A DNA stretch of 64,000 nucleotides from an uncultured Prevotellaceae bacterium (GTDB lineage: Bacteria; Bacteroidota; Bacteroidia; Bacteroidales; Muribaculaceae): assembly GCA_900318205.1 (NCBI GenBank), contig ONJS01000003.1, positions 62,001 through 126,000 on the forward strand, written 5' to 3'. Within the stretch, counting starts at the first letter, position 1, and each line of letters opens with the position of its first letter. Positions 1-9,277 of this stretch are shown piece by piece. The position numbers and the translations under genes are program-made. The notes under the pieces were generated by a model. It was not told where the DNA came from and searched no databases. It saw nothing but the letters and a program-made list of their open reading frames with translations.

Positions 1-3000
1 CGATAATTGTCATCGGCCTTAAACGTCTTGAAGGCAGAAGCAATAGCCACATGAGTCTTGGTGTAACTACCACCGAAGATGATTGTCGGGTCATCAAACA
101 TGAACTGAATCTGGTTAGTTCGGTTATCAGTTCGGTTACCCGTCAAAGTGATCTTAAGACCAGCAATGGGCTCAATCTGCACCTCGGCATTAAACTCGTT
201 GGTTTTTGCATACAAAGCGGGGGTTGTCTGAGTTCGGTCTCCCATGAGCCATCCACGGTCCAAAGCCTTATCGATATAGGACTGGCCTGCAAAACCAAAT
301 GCGAAATCCAGACCAGGCGCCATGACATCATAGTGCGTCGATTGGCCAAATATATCACCGATTTCAGGAATGTACTGCGGGATCGTCAGTGAAGAGGTAT
401 TCTTCAAACGAATATTCACGCTGCGAAGGCTCATCAGCAAACGGCTGGTATATGCTGCCGCCTCGGTAAAGAAGTTATTCCTCTCTTCCTTCTGCACCTC
501 AAGAATCGAGAACTTGAGATTCTCGGTGCCGAGGGTCTTGATCTCCACATTATCCTTATCCTTTACCTTATATTCAACCTTGAACGGTTTGTCATCGGTA
601 GTAGTGGCTGTGACCTTGATATTCTTGGTTCCCAGCTTGTGGTTGATGACTGTTGCCGAGTCAGGATTGAGTTTGATCGTACGGTTGAACTTCTTGGGTT
701 TTTCCCTCTTAGCCGTAGGTTTCTTGCGGTTGGTGTTCTTGCTGGAGAAACGCTCATCCACTTTCTTCAGATACGGAATCTTGCCATAGAACTGTTCCAG
801 ATTGAAGCGACCGTCAAGCATGCGCGTTGTCTGGTTGGCAATCGTATTACCTGATGAAACGTCACCTACAATTGTTCCACGGTCCCACTTATAAATAGAG
901 TTATAGGATGCGGTAGCGGTAATCCAACTCAGGATAGGAATCTGATTAAACGGAGCCTTGTAAGTCAGCGAGAACGTCTGATTATAGGCCCAAGGTGTAC
1001 CCAAGCTCCGGATGGACGACATGACAGAGTCACGCCAATCACGGTATTCATCGGGGAACAATTTGCGATTGACCTGCCCGACAGGCTCCATGATGTGAGC
1101 TGTTGTGTTACTGTTAAACGTGGCAGTGATCGATTTGATAAAGTTCCATGACAGAGCGAACTGCCTATCCCAAAGGAAGTTCTTGCTGACAGCAACAGGC
1201 AATTCGACATCAAGTCCAGTCTCGTTGCGCGTCTGCTGTTCATAATAATACCTTGAGATATTGGTGCCGAAAGACACATTGTTAGGCAGCCAATGCAACT
1301 CCCAATCACGGAAGAACTTCATGTTCTTGTTTTTCTCGTCAATGAAGTGAGAGAAGGGCTTGAACGGCTTGGCGTATGGCGTCCAGCTGTACTGCATCGA
1401 TCCGCGATAGTCATTGGTGTTCTCATAAACATTATCAGGATCATTGAGATGCTGCTTGTTGAACGAGTAACTGAAAGAGAAGTTGGCAGGATCCCAAGGC
1501 ATGGGATTCTTCATCGTCTTGACGTCAAACTTAAGTCCAGAGATGGAGAAGTTCTTAGCGGTACGCTGGGTGACCGCATACTCCATGATACTGTCCTTCT
1601 GATGCTTTGTCTCGCAGATATCCACAGCCTCCTTCAACCTGACATCCTGATCAAGAGGATTATACTTGGGCGTGGTCTTCTCGTTGCTGTAGGAATAATA
1701 GATGGGAGCATGCAGCTTGACCTTCTCGGGGATAAAGCGTCCCAAATCGGTCTGAACTGCGATATTGTACTGGTCATAGTTGTCCAGCCTGCGGTTCGTC
1801 AGACTCTGATCCACAGAACCAAAGCCCTCGGTTTCCTTATGGAAGCCCACATTAAGTGTAGCGATATCACTCATGTTGAGTGTCATCGAGGCCTTGGCAG
1901 CCCAACCGCCATCGGCATCAAAGTCAGTAACACGCAATTCATCGACCCAAACGACACAACTCTTGGTCGTCGGTGAGTTGTTGCGCACACCGATCAACAT
2001 CACACGCACTTTGCTCAATGACGGGTTACCGATCACATAGATCTTGTTGTTAGGATGGTCCTCGTCAATATCCTGGTAACGGACAGCATAGCCTACGTCA
2101 GCCACACCCGCCATCTTGTCAGCATTGCGGTGCTTCTTGGCATTGACAAGTACATCCAGGTTAATATCCAGCATATTCTCAGCGGGCCATACTTTAAGAC
2201 GGTCACCCGAGCTGTTAGTGCTGTAATGGCCAGGAGGCGTGAGGGTCAACGGAATTTCATACTCATAATAGTTGTTCTTCACATCAGAGCCCAAACGGAT
2301 GAACAGTGAGATATCACCATTGCGCAGGTTGGTTTCATTGTCAATGGTTGCCTCGTTGTGTACAAACATCTGCAGACGCTTGTAGGTACGCAAGTCAAGA
2401 TCAGTATTGCGGTACACACCACGGGCATCACCAGCATCAAGGTTATCAACCGTGAGCTGCATGGACTGCTCGTTGAGCTGCCTGATCTGCGATGCACCAC
2501 TATCAATGATACGCGATACGCCGGGAGGCAGGACATAATTGATAGGCTCACGTGAAGCGTTCTCCTCAATATTCACAGTGTTGATGCTGATGCTACCGTT
2601 GGCAGGGTGATCACCACGCATATTGAGGTTGTACTTATAGTTGCGCCACTCACCGCGCACCAGTTCAAGCGAAGCAAAACGCAAGTGGGTCGTACCCTTG
2701 AATCCCGTCAAGAACATACGCATGAAGCGGATGGTCGAGAAGTCCTGAATGGTGCCGACCTTCTTCTGGTAATCAGCAATAGGTATGGTGAACTGGTACC
2801 AGGTTGCACGTTGAGTATCACCGTTGCGGGTGTGAACATTGGCTACCTGCTTATCGGTGATATAGTTTGTGCCGACCCTCAACGAATCGGGATGGATAGC
2901 TACCCTATACTGGAAGTAACGCTCATACTCGTTCAAGGTATTATCCTGGTTGATGTCTTCCACATCAGGCGTGGAACGGGACGTCTGGTATTGACCGTCA

Positions 3001-6000
3001 GAAGCATCGCTCTGAGACAACGAGTTTCCATCTGAGCCGTTGTAGTGCTTATAGCGATCGTTAATAGTGGCCCTCTGGGTATCGTAATAGGTATGGCGAT
3101 AGAACGCATAGTTATCGGATGCAGGGTCATTGAAGGGAGAGAAGGGATCTTCTCTCATAGCAGATTTCGTTGATTCTGGCAGTCTATCCAGTTCTTTGAG
3201 GAAATTAGCATAGGCGGGATAAGTCATCTCCTCGCTGTTTGACAGACCATCAAGACCCACATCCTGAAGAATACGGGCACCATTGGTATTGTCAAATGCA
3301 TAGGTCAACGAGGTCTGTGACGAAACCTTACCCCAGACCGTCTTGGTAACATAAGTGGTGTCACCGTTGATGGGAAGACCATTCTCGTAACTCTTGAGAC
3401 CATCCTTGAGGATATCCTCGCTCACCTCACCGAGGTTGAAATAGAGGGAGCCACCGTCCTCGTTACCCAAATCCTGATCCATGAACGGGTCAAGTAGCCA
3501 GAACTGGATATACTCAATGTTAGATTGCTCAAAGTTGGTATTTTCAATCTTGCGCATGATACCGCCCCATCTCTTTTCGGGATTGAGCAGCTCACCGGTT
3601 TCGGGGTCAATATTAGTACCATCCAGGTTATAGGGACCACGCTCTTTAGGATAGTACGAGAGGTTCAATGTCTGAATGACAGAGGACTCACCGTAGTTGA
3701 GCTCACGTCCGGGGAACACCTCACTAAAGGCGACCTCACGAGCATAGGGGTAGGACAAGGCATCTAAGTCGCTCTTGATATAACCCGGCGCGTAGGATGA
3801 ATTGCGCTGTGTGAACAGTCGGTCAATATAGTACCACGATAGCAACGCACGATTCTTGCCATAATCCACGTTATTATTCAGGGATGCTTCGGGGAACAAT
3901 GCATCAGCAGAAGGATCATAGGGTACTGAAGACAGCGCCCAAGAATATGGCGAACGGATGTCTATACCGTTCTGGGTGGACTCAAAGTCATCAATATAAG
4001 AACTACCGGAATTAGATCCCGTCTTGGCCTGATGAGGCAAGAGTTGAGCGAACTCACCGAGGAATGAAACGCTTGAAGGCGCCACAGCATTGACGGTAGG
4101 TATCTTGTTAAGCAGATTGGTCAGCCACATGAATTGGCTGTTGAAGGACATGTTAACGCCCCAAATCGTGTTATTGACCAACTCACTACCGATAGCCAAT
4201 TTATCACCGATGGCTTTCTCGCCGTAGTGCATCACCGTACCACCGATGTGGAAATTCTTGTTAAAGGCGTAGTCCAGATCCAATCCCAGCAACGTCTTGC
4301 GTTGCATATTGAATGTCGATTGATTCTCAAGCGATACACTGATGTTGGTACCGGCATCGATAATGCTCTGGTTGGTGATAGTGACTGTACCCATGGTATA
4401 GTCCACGGTGTAGTCACTGTTCTCGGTCAAGGTCACACCTCCAGCGGTCACGACAACAGAACCACGTGCCACATTGGTGGCGTTAAGTCGGATGACACTA
4501 CCCGAACTCGACTGATACTCACCAGCAAGTACAAACTTGTTTTTATCACTGAACTGCTGCGCGACAGTCAAAGTAGAGTCATAGAGTTCAGTATAGACAT
4601 AGTTCTTGGCTATGTTAGGATCGTCGAATTTGGAATAGAGGTATTCACCAAAGGGTTCAGCCACCGGGAATATCACCTTACCTGTGGATGACTGTACTGT
4701 GTATCCCTCAATGTAGTCAAACTTACCGTCGATATTGGTTTCTTGATTGGCATCGAGGCGGTCGAGGTTGAGCACCTGCAACAACGGGGTGCCGTTGATG
4801 TTACCAGCGGGAATATAGGTCAACTCATTACCAGTGGTGTCACTCAGGTATTTGATATTCAGTTTGAAGTTATTCTTCTGAATCTGGTAAGCGCCCAAAG
4901 CATATACATTCTTCATCGCCAAGTCCCACATGGGGAAATAGGGAGAAGAGGTTGTTCCCTTCAACATCTTGACATAAAGAGACTGGTCGGTCGAAGTGAC
5001 GTCACCTGAGAACTCACCCACACGATAGGGCTGTCCACCATAAGTATACTCATAGGCAACGGCAAGAATCTCGTCACTGGCGAGCGCCGTCTTGAGCATG
5101 ATGTAACCCAGATTGGCATTGAGGGTATATTCTGATGCGGAAAGCAGTCGCGCACTCTCGATTTTCTCGTAGTCTTTACCGCCTTCAAATTCATATTCCT
5201 TCAATGGAAGAAGTGCCGTTGAGGCCTTGCTCATGTATCGTGCTTCAGGATAGGAGCTATTGAGTTGTTGCAGCAGATCATTAGAGGTATTGGAAGGCAT
5301 CGAACCGGCTTGTCCAGTCCAGTGACTGTTGCAGATGTTTTTCTCCTCACCTTCGCCCAAATCCATGAACGCCATGATATTGCGCGATTCATTGAAGTTG
5401 CCTCGCTTGTTAGTTACCCACACCTCGATACGGGTAATGTGAATACCCGAAGATACGAGTGGCAACTGGGAACACCACTCATCATAGTGGTCACGGAAGT
5501 AATGTGAGAGGAAGTAGTTGCGGTTCTGGTCATACTTGTCCGCCGAGATATTGAACTCAGTTGTTTGAGAGCCGCCTTTACTGCTAACGGTCTGAGACTC
5601 ACTCTTCTGCTGAGAAACGAGAGCCGTCGCGGTCAATTTACCGAACTGCATCTTGGTTTTAACACCAAATAATGCCGCACTACCATGAATCAGAGAAGAT
5701 CCTGTGGTCATGCTCACATTACCAGCCTCGATATTCTTGATGATTTCGTCCTCCTTGCCCTCATAAGCGAGCTTAAGGTTCTTGCTGTCAAAATCAAATG
5801 TCGCTCCAGTATTGTAGGACATGTTGAACCTCATCTTGTCACCGACCGTGGCAGTGATATTGGCCTGAATCTTCTGGTCAAAATCAAAATAGGTTTTACG
5901 GCGCTGTGAGACAGACAGGGAAGGATTGTCGGTTGAGTTGGTCTTGACACCCATGTTGATGACCACCGAACCAGTGGTTTTCAGCTGAAGGCCACCGGGA

Positions 6001-6509
6001 CCGAAAACGGTTTCAAGAGGTCCCATGCCGAACTGCATGTCCAGGAAGTTGAAGGGATCAGTCTCCTTATCTTGAGCGCTCTCGGCATTCTTCTGACGGT
6101 AATACTCCATCATTGAGCGTCTGAAGTCGGTATTGCTGTATTCATCAGCCGACATGATATAAGGAGTGATAATATCATTATCACCCAAGCGAGTGTGCAC
6201 AACATAGCACCCCGTCTCGGGATCAAACTCAACTACAGATGTGATATTGGAAGGATCCTTCAGGTCGGCAGCATACTCACCGAGACCTTGGACTTCGTCA
6301 TAGGTTTGAGGAGTCGTCGGTTTTACTTTAAAATGGAGGTCTATATCCGGGGTCCTCTGTTGCTGTGCCGACGGACGCGTATCGGGGGGAGGTGGAGGCG
6401 GAGCTAACGTGCTGGTTACATATTGAGCCAACATGGTATCGTTCCCGGCCCACAACCCGATGAGCAAGCCGATGACAATCGCAAATATTATTTTTTTTCG
6501 TTTTAACAT
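1..6509 (-). CDS. sprA: SprA/Sov, T9SS outer-membrane translocon (3' end outside window)
   Basis: SprA is the very large beta-barrel channel of the type IX secretion system, through which CTD-bearing proteins cross the outer membrane. The frame is open from the ATG at 6509 to base 1, about 2170 codons, so the C-terminus lies outside the window. The family is usually around 2400 residues. The N-terminus has a basic start (MLKRKK), a hydrophobic signal segment, and then a proline run after LAPPPPPP. The body has the long series of amphipathic strands with Gly/Asn/Tyr-rich turns and stretches such as GPGGLQLKTTGS and DLGEGEKNICN that I recognise from SprA. Another ATG 11 bases upstream is in a different frame and stops at once. 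It lies 43 bases after ruvA, a neighbour I recall for sprA in this phylum. Identification rests on remembered family sequence, length and neighbour. Confidence 0.92.
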   Translation of the reverse strand, partial: MLKRKKIIFAIVIGLLIGLWAGNDTMLAQYVTSTLAPPPPPPDTRPSAQQQRTPDIDLHFKVKPTTPQTYDEVQGLGEYAADLKDPSNITSVVEFDPETGCYVVHTRLGDNDIITPYIMSADEYSNTDFRRSMMEYYRQKNAESAQDKETDPFNFLDMQFGMGPLETVFGPGGLQLKTTGSVVINMGVKTNSTDNPSLSVSQRRKTYFDFDQKIQANITATVGDKMRFNMSYNTGATFDFDSKNLKLAYEGKEDEIIKNIEAGNVSMTTGSSLIHGSAALFGVKTKMQFGKLTATALVSQQKSESQTVSSKGGSQTTEFNISADKYDQNRNYFLSHYFRDHYDEWCSQLPLVSSGIHITRIEVWVTNKRGNFNESRNIMAFMDLGEGEEKNICNSHWTGQAGSMPSNTSNDLLQQLNSSYPEARYMSKASTALLPLKEYEFEGGKDYEKIESARLLSASEYTLNANLGYIMLKTALASDEILAVAYEYTYGGQPYRVGEFSGDVTSTDQSLYVKMLKGTTSSPYFPMWDLAMKNVYALGAYQIQKNNFKLNIKYLSDTTGNELTYIPAGNINGTPLLQVLNLDRLDANQETNIDGKFDYIEGYTVQSSTGKVIFPVAEPFGEYLYSKFDDPNIAKNYVYTELYDSTLTVAQQFSDKNKFVLAGEYQSSSGSVIRLNATNVARGSVVVTAGGVTLTENSDYTVDYTMGTVTITNQSIIDAGTNISVSLENQSTFNMQRKTLLGLDLDYAFNKNFHIGGTVMHYGEKAIGDKLAIGSELVNNTIWGVNMSFNSQFMWLTNLLNKIPTVNAVAPSSVSFLGEFAQLLPHQAKTGSNSGSSYIDDFESTQNGIDIRSPYSWALSSVPYDPSADALFPEASLNNNVDYGKNRALLSWYYIDRLFTQRNSSYAPGYIKSDLDALSYPYAREVAFSEVFPGRELNYGESSVIQTLNLSYYPKERGPYNLDGTNIDPETGELLNPEKRWGGIMRKIENTNFEQSNIEYIQFWLLDPFMDQDLGNEDGGSLYFNLGEVSEDILKDGLKSYENGLPINGDTTYVTKTVWGKVSSQTSLTYAFDNTNGARILQDVGLDGLSNSEEMTYPAYANFLKELDRLPESTKSAMREDPFSPFNDPASDNYAFYRHTYYDTQRATINDRYKHYNGSDGNSLSQSDASDGQYQTSRSTPDVEDINQDNTLNEYERYFQYRVAIHPDSLRVGTNYITDKQVANVHTRNGDTQRATWYQFTIPIADYQKKVGTIQDFSTIRFMRMFLTGFKGTTHLRFASLELVRGEWRNYKYNLNMRGDHPANGSISINTVNIEENASREPINYVLPPGVSRIIDSGASQIRQLNEQSMQLTVDNLDAGDARGVYRNTDLDLRTYKRLQMFVHNEATIDNETNLRNGDISLFIRLGSDVKNNYYEYEIPLTLTPPGHYSTNSSGDRLKVWPAENMLDINLDVLVNAKKHRNADKMAGVADVGYAVRYQDIDEDHPNNKIYVIGNPSLSKVRVMLIGVRNNSPTTKSCVVWVDELRVTDFDADGGWAAKASMTLNMSDIATLNVGFHKETEGFGSVDQSLTNRRLDNYDQYNIAVQTDLGRFIPEKVKLHAPIYYSYSNEKTTPKYNPLDQDVRLKEAVDICETKHQKDSIMEYAVTQRTAKNFSISGLKFDVKTMKNPMPWDPANFSFSYSFNKQHLNDPDNVYENTNDYRGSMQYSWTPYAKPFKPFSHFIDEKNKNMKFFRDWELHWLPNNVSFGTNISRYYYEQQTRNETGLDVELPVAVSKNFLWDRQFALSWNFIKSITATFNSNTTAHIMEPVGQVNRKLFPDEYRDWRDSVMSSIRSLGTPWAYNQTFSLTYKAPFNQIPILSWITATASYNSIYKWDRGTIVGDVSSGNTIANQTTRMLDGRFNLEQFYGKIPYLKKVDERFSSKNTNRKKPTAKREKPKKFNRTIKLNPDSATVINHKLGTKNIKVTATTTDDKPFKVEYKVKDKDNVEIKTLGTENLKFSILEVQKEERNNFFTEAAAYTSRLLMSLRSVNIRLKNTSSLTIPQYIPEIGDIFGQSTHYDVMAPGLDFAFGFAGQSYIDKALDRGWLMGDRTQTTPALYAKTNEFNAEVQIEPIAGLKITLTGNRTDNRTNQIQFMFDDPTIIFGGSYTKTHVAIASAFKTFKADDNY

Positions 6510-6552
6510 GAACTAAGCATCTACAACAGGGTCCCGAAACAGCAATATGCCA

Positions 6553-7143
6553 CTACATCATCTTAAGAGCCTGCTTGATAGCAACCTCGACAGACAATGA
6601 AGGGTTCTTGGCAAAAAGTGACTTAAGCACCTTATTTGAAGCCTGTTGCGAGAAGCCCAACATCACAAGTGCAGCCAGTGCTTCATCATAGACTTCACTG
6701 TCGGCTTGACCCTTTACTTGTAATAACGTATCACCAGTGGGTTTTATTTTATCTTTGAGGTCAACTATTATTCTTTGTGCCGTTTTTCCGCCCACACCTT
6801 TGACCGACTTGAACATTGCTGCATTATTCCCCACGATGGCCTGGGAGAACTCGTCAACGCTCATCGACGACAAAATCATGCGTGCCGTGTTGGGACCGAC
6901 GCCCGAAACCGAGATCAGAGACAAGAAGGCCTCACGCTCGGCCTTTGTAGCAAATCCATAGAGTGTATGGGCATCCTCTCTTATCACCTCATAGGCATAG
7001 AGCAAAGCATTCTCCTCTCCAGCCTTGGACAAGACATCAAATGTTGTGAGGGTAATATTCATCATGTAGCCGATACCATGATTGTCAATCACAGCATAGG
7101 CAGGATTTAGTTCAGCTATCGATCCTTTAATATAATCTATCAT
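6553..7143 (-). CDS. ruvA: Holliday junction branch-migration protein RuvA
   Basis: RuvA binds the four-way DNA junction and loads the RuvB motor during recombinational repair. The 196-residue protein has the normal family length. The N-terminal OB-fold starts MIDYIKGSIAEL with GIGYMMNITLTTF. The middle has two helix-hairpin-helix elements (SVSGVGPNTARMILS, SVKGVGGKTAQRIIVDLK). The small C-terminal domain that touches RuvB (EALAALVMLGFSQQASNKVL) is complete. The start codon lies 4 bases after the stop of the upstream subtilisin gene, and sprA follows 43 bases later. I see no promoter of its own, so it should be co-transcribed with the secreted proteases. Confidence 0.97.
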   Translation of the reverse strand: MIDYIKGSIAELNPAYAVIDNHGIGYMMNITLTTFDVLSKAGEENALLYAYEVIREDAHTLYGFATKAEREAFLSLISVSGVGPNTARMILSSMSVDEFSQAIVGNNAAMFKSVKGVGGKTAQRIIVDLKDKIKPTGDTLLQVKGQADSEVYDEALAALVMLGFSQQASNKVLKSLFAKNPSLSVEVAIKQALKMM

Positions 7144-7147
7144 AATA

Positions 7148-9271
7148 TCATAAGTTGTTTAAAATCAAATCAATAACACAATTAACGTCAGCAAGAAGTA
7201 TTTCAGAGTCATGGTTGACGTCGGCCCTCAACAACATGGGGGCATCAAGGTTCCTGTCGTCAGTAAGGATAATGTCAATCAGTGCCATCACGTCAGCGAT
7301 ATTGACTTCACGGTCATTGTTCACATCACCCGGAATGAAGGATTTACTGATGACATCCTCCACTGCGGCAACAGCATCTATTTTACCGCTGCCCCAGCGC
7401 TCAGGATCACCCGCCAGGACATTACTGTCAACGAGTGCTGTGCGTTTTAACACATCACGGACAGCCTCTGGTCCCAAACTGCCATTGACCTGTAGCATCA
7501 AAGCGATTACACCCGTCACGATAGGAGCCGACATGGATGTCCCCACATTGGAGTAATAAGGATACTCCATACCGTCAATGGTCACTGGTGAAGGCCAAGC
7601 CGCCTGATTGGAGACCGTATCGTAACGACTGCCTGATGACAATAAAGCCATACCTGGGGCACAGATGTCAGGGCGTGTCACACCCCGCTCGTCGGGACCG
7701 TAGGAAGAGAAATAGGCGATATCACCAGGATTACAGTTTGCAATACTGACTGTTGCGCCTGTCTTGTCCACATAGGAAGAGCGGGAACAATATGCGCCTA
7801 CCGAGATGACACTGTCGGTCGTCGCCATATCACTGATTGAACCTACGGGGGAGCCTCCCGTCATACCTTCAAGACCAAAAGTATAGAAATAGGCATTCTT
7901 GGTACACCAACCCGAGAGGCTGACATGTTCATCGGAAATATACTGTAAACCAAGCAGATGTCCTGGTTCAATGGATGTCACATCATAGACCCAGAGAGAA
8001 TGGAAACGTCCCTGGCTTGAAAGAGAGCCATCGGGCTCATATCCAGGCTCCATTGCACTGGCAAAAAGCACCTCGCCCTCATAATACTTTGCAAGTTCCA
8101 GGTCGGTTTCACTGGAAAACCTGTAAACGCTATCATCTGGCAGGGTACAAAAGAACGGAGAGGCATACTCCAATGCTCCAGTACTACGGTTAATGACTAC
8201 CAACCTTGAGCTATGATACTGAGGACCATCACTCCACATGCTCACACCGCCATCGCGCTGCAGTCCACCCCACTGGTTGCGTATCAATGTTGTCACAGTA
8301 TCATTCGCACCCTGGATTGCTGCATGGAAACAGATAGGGGCATTTCCGTCATTACCAGCGGCAACGACACATAGGCGTCCCGGGCCAGTCAACGCTTCAA
8401 AAGTCCGACACAGGAATGACGTTCCGTCATTTGGACCATCATTGCTGCCGATGCTCATGTTGATCACACAGGGCTTACCGACCCTGTCGGCATAATCAAA
8501 AATGTAGAGAACAGCATTAGCGAGATTTACATCGGTCAGGGACTGCGATGGAATGCCACAAATCACTATATCAGCCTCAGGAGCAACACCGTGCAAACCG
8601 TTAGCGAAATAGGACCCTGCAGCGGTACCTGTGGTGTGGGTCCCGTGAGATGAAGCGGCATAATCAGTCGTGAGAGCCAAAATCTGTTCAGGCGTTTCAT
8701 AGCAGCTACCCGGCAAAGTGTCACCCTTGATCACCGGAGCAATGCCCGTACTGTCGTTAGGCATATACACGGCACGCACTCTTGTGCGACCTGAATTATC
8801 ACACAGATTGATGTGGTTAAAATCAACACCAGAATCTATCACCCCGACAATCACGCCCTTGCCCGTCAACGGAACGACACGCCCATCGGCAGCGTGGAGC
8901 GGATTAACATTAGATAGCACACGAGCCGAATCGTTGCACAGCTGCAACTGGCGAGCCAGTGAAACATGTCGCACACCAGGAAGAACGCCCAATTCAGGTA
9001 ATTTTGCGGCAGGGATATCCGCTATCACAAATCCGTCAAAGACAGCGTTAACCTTAATTCCGAGCCGTCTCAACGAGCTGACTGTCAAAGAGTCATCTAC
9101 ACTAATAAATGCCTGAAAACCATCCTTGCTGCTATCGACAGTAGCACAGTTGGCGGTTAAATGCCCTTTTCTTGCAAGCGACAACTTGGAGGCTGCACCC
9201 AACGAATTAGTCGCCCCCACTTCCAAAGCGAGCAACAGCAAGGAAAGAAATATCAGGGCATAGGATTTCAC
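7148..9271 (-). CDS. Secreted subtilisin-like serine protease (S8) with C-terminal dockerin-type repeat
   Basis: Predicted exported protease of 707 residues. Residues 1-20 form a Sec signal peptide (MKSYALIFLSLLLLALEVGA). A short pro-region comes before the S8 catalytic domain. The triad is visible: Asp146 in VGVIDSGVDF, His209 in SSHGTHTTGTAAG and Ser579 in VGTSMSAP. A long insertion between His and Ser holds a PA-like region. Residues from about 648 form two dockerin/EF-hand-type loops (GDVNNDREVN and ADVNHDSEILLADVN), each followed by an Ile/Leu-rich helix. It lies 6 bases from a paralogous protease upstream and 4 bases from ruvA downstream, so it is an operon member. The pair looks like an old tandem duplication. 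Substrate unknown. Confidence 0.9.
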   Translation of the reverse strand: MKSYALIFLSLLLLALEVGATNSLGAASKLSLARKGHLTANCATVDSSKDGFQAFISVDDSLTVSSLRRLGIKVNAVFDGFVIADIPAAKLPELGVLPGVRHVSLARQLQLCNDSARVLSNVNPLHAADGRVVPLTGKGVIVGVIDSGVDFNHINLCDNSGRTRVRAVYMPNDSTGIAPVIKGDTLPGSCYETPEQILALTTDYAASSHGTHTTGTAAGSYFANGLHGVAPEADIVICGIPSQSLTDVNLANAVLYIFDYADRVGKPCVINMSIGSNDGPNDGTSFLCRTFEALTGPGRLCVVAAGNDGNAPICFHAAIQGANDTVTTLIRNQWGGLQRDGGVSMWSDGPQYHSSRLVVINRSTGALEYASPFFCTLPDDSVYRFSSETDLELAKYYEGEVLFASAMEPGYEPDGSLSSQGRFHSLWVYDVTSIEPGHLLGLQYISDEHVSLSGWCTKNAYFYTFGLEGMTGGSPVGSISDMATTDSVISVGAYCSRSSYVDKTGATVSIANCNPGDIAYFSSYGPDERGVTRPDICAPGMALLSSGSRYDTVSNQAAWPSPVTIDGMEYPYYSNVGTSMSAPIVTGVIALMLQVNGSLGPEAVRDVLKRTALVDSNVLAGDPERWGSGKIDAVAAVEDVISKSFIPGDVNNDREVNIADVMALIDIILTDDRNLDAPMLLRADVNHDSEILLADVNCVIDLILNNL

Positions 9272-9277
9272 AAGAAA

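Noticed and set aside
1293-1976. 227-codon plus-strand frame
   Set aside because: Antisense inside sprA, whose frame is open over the whole interval.
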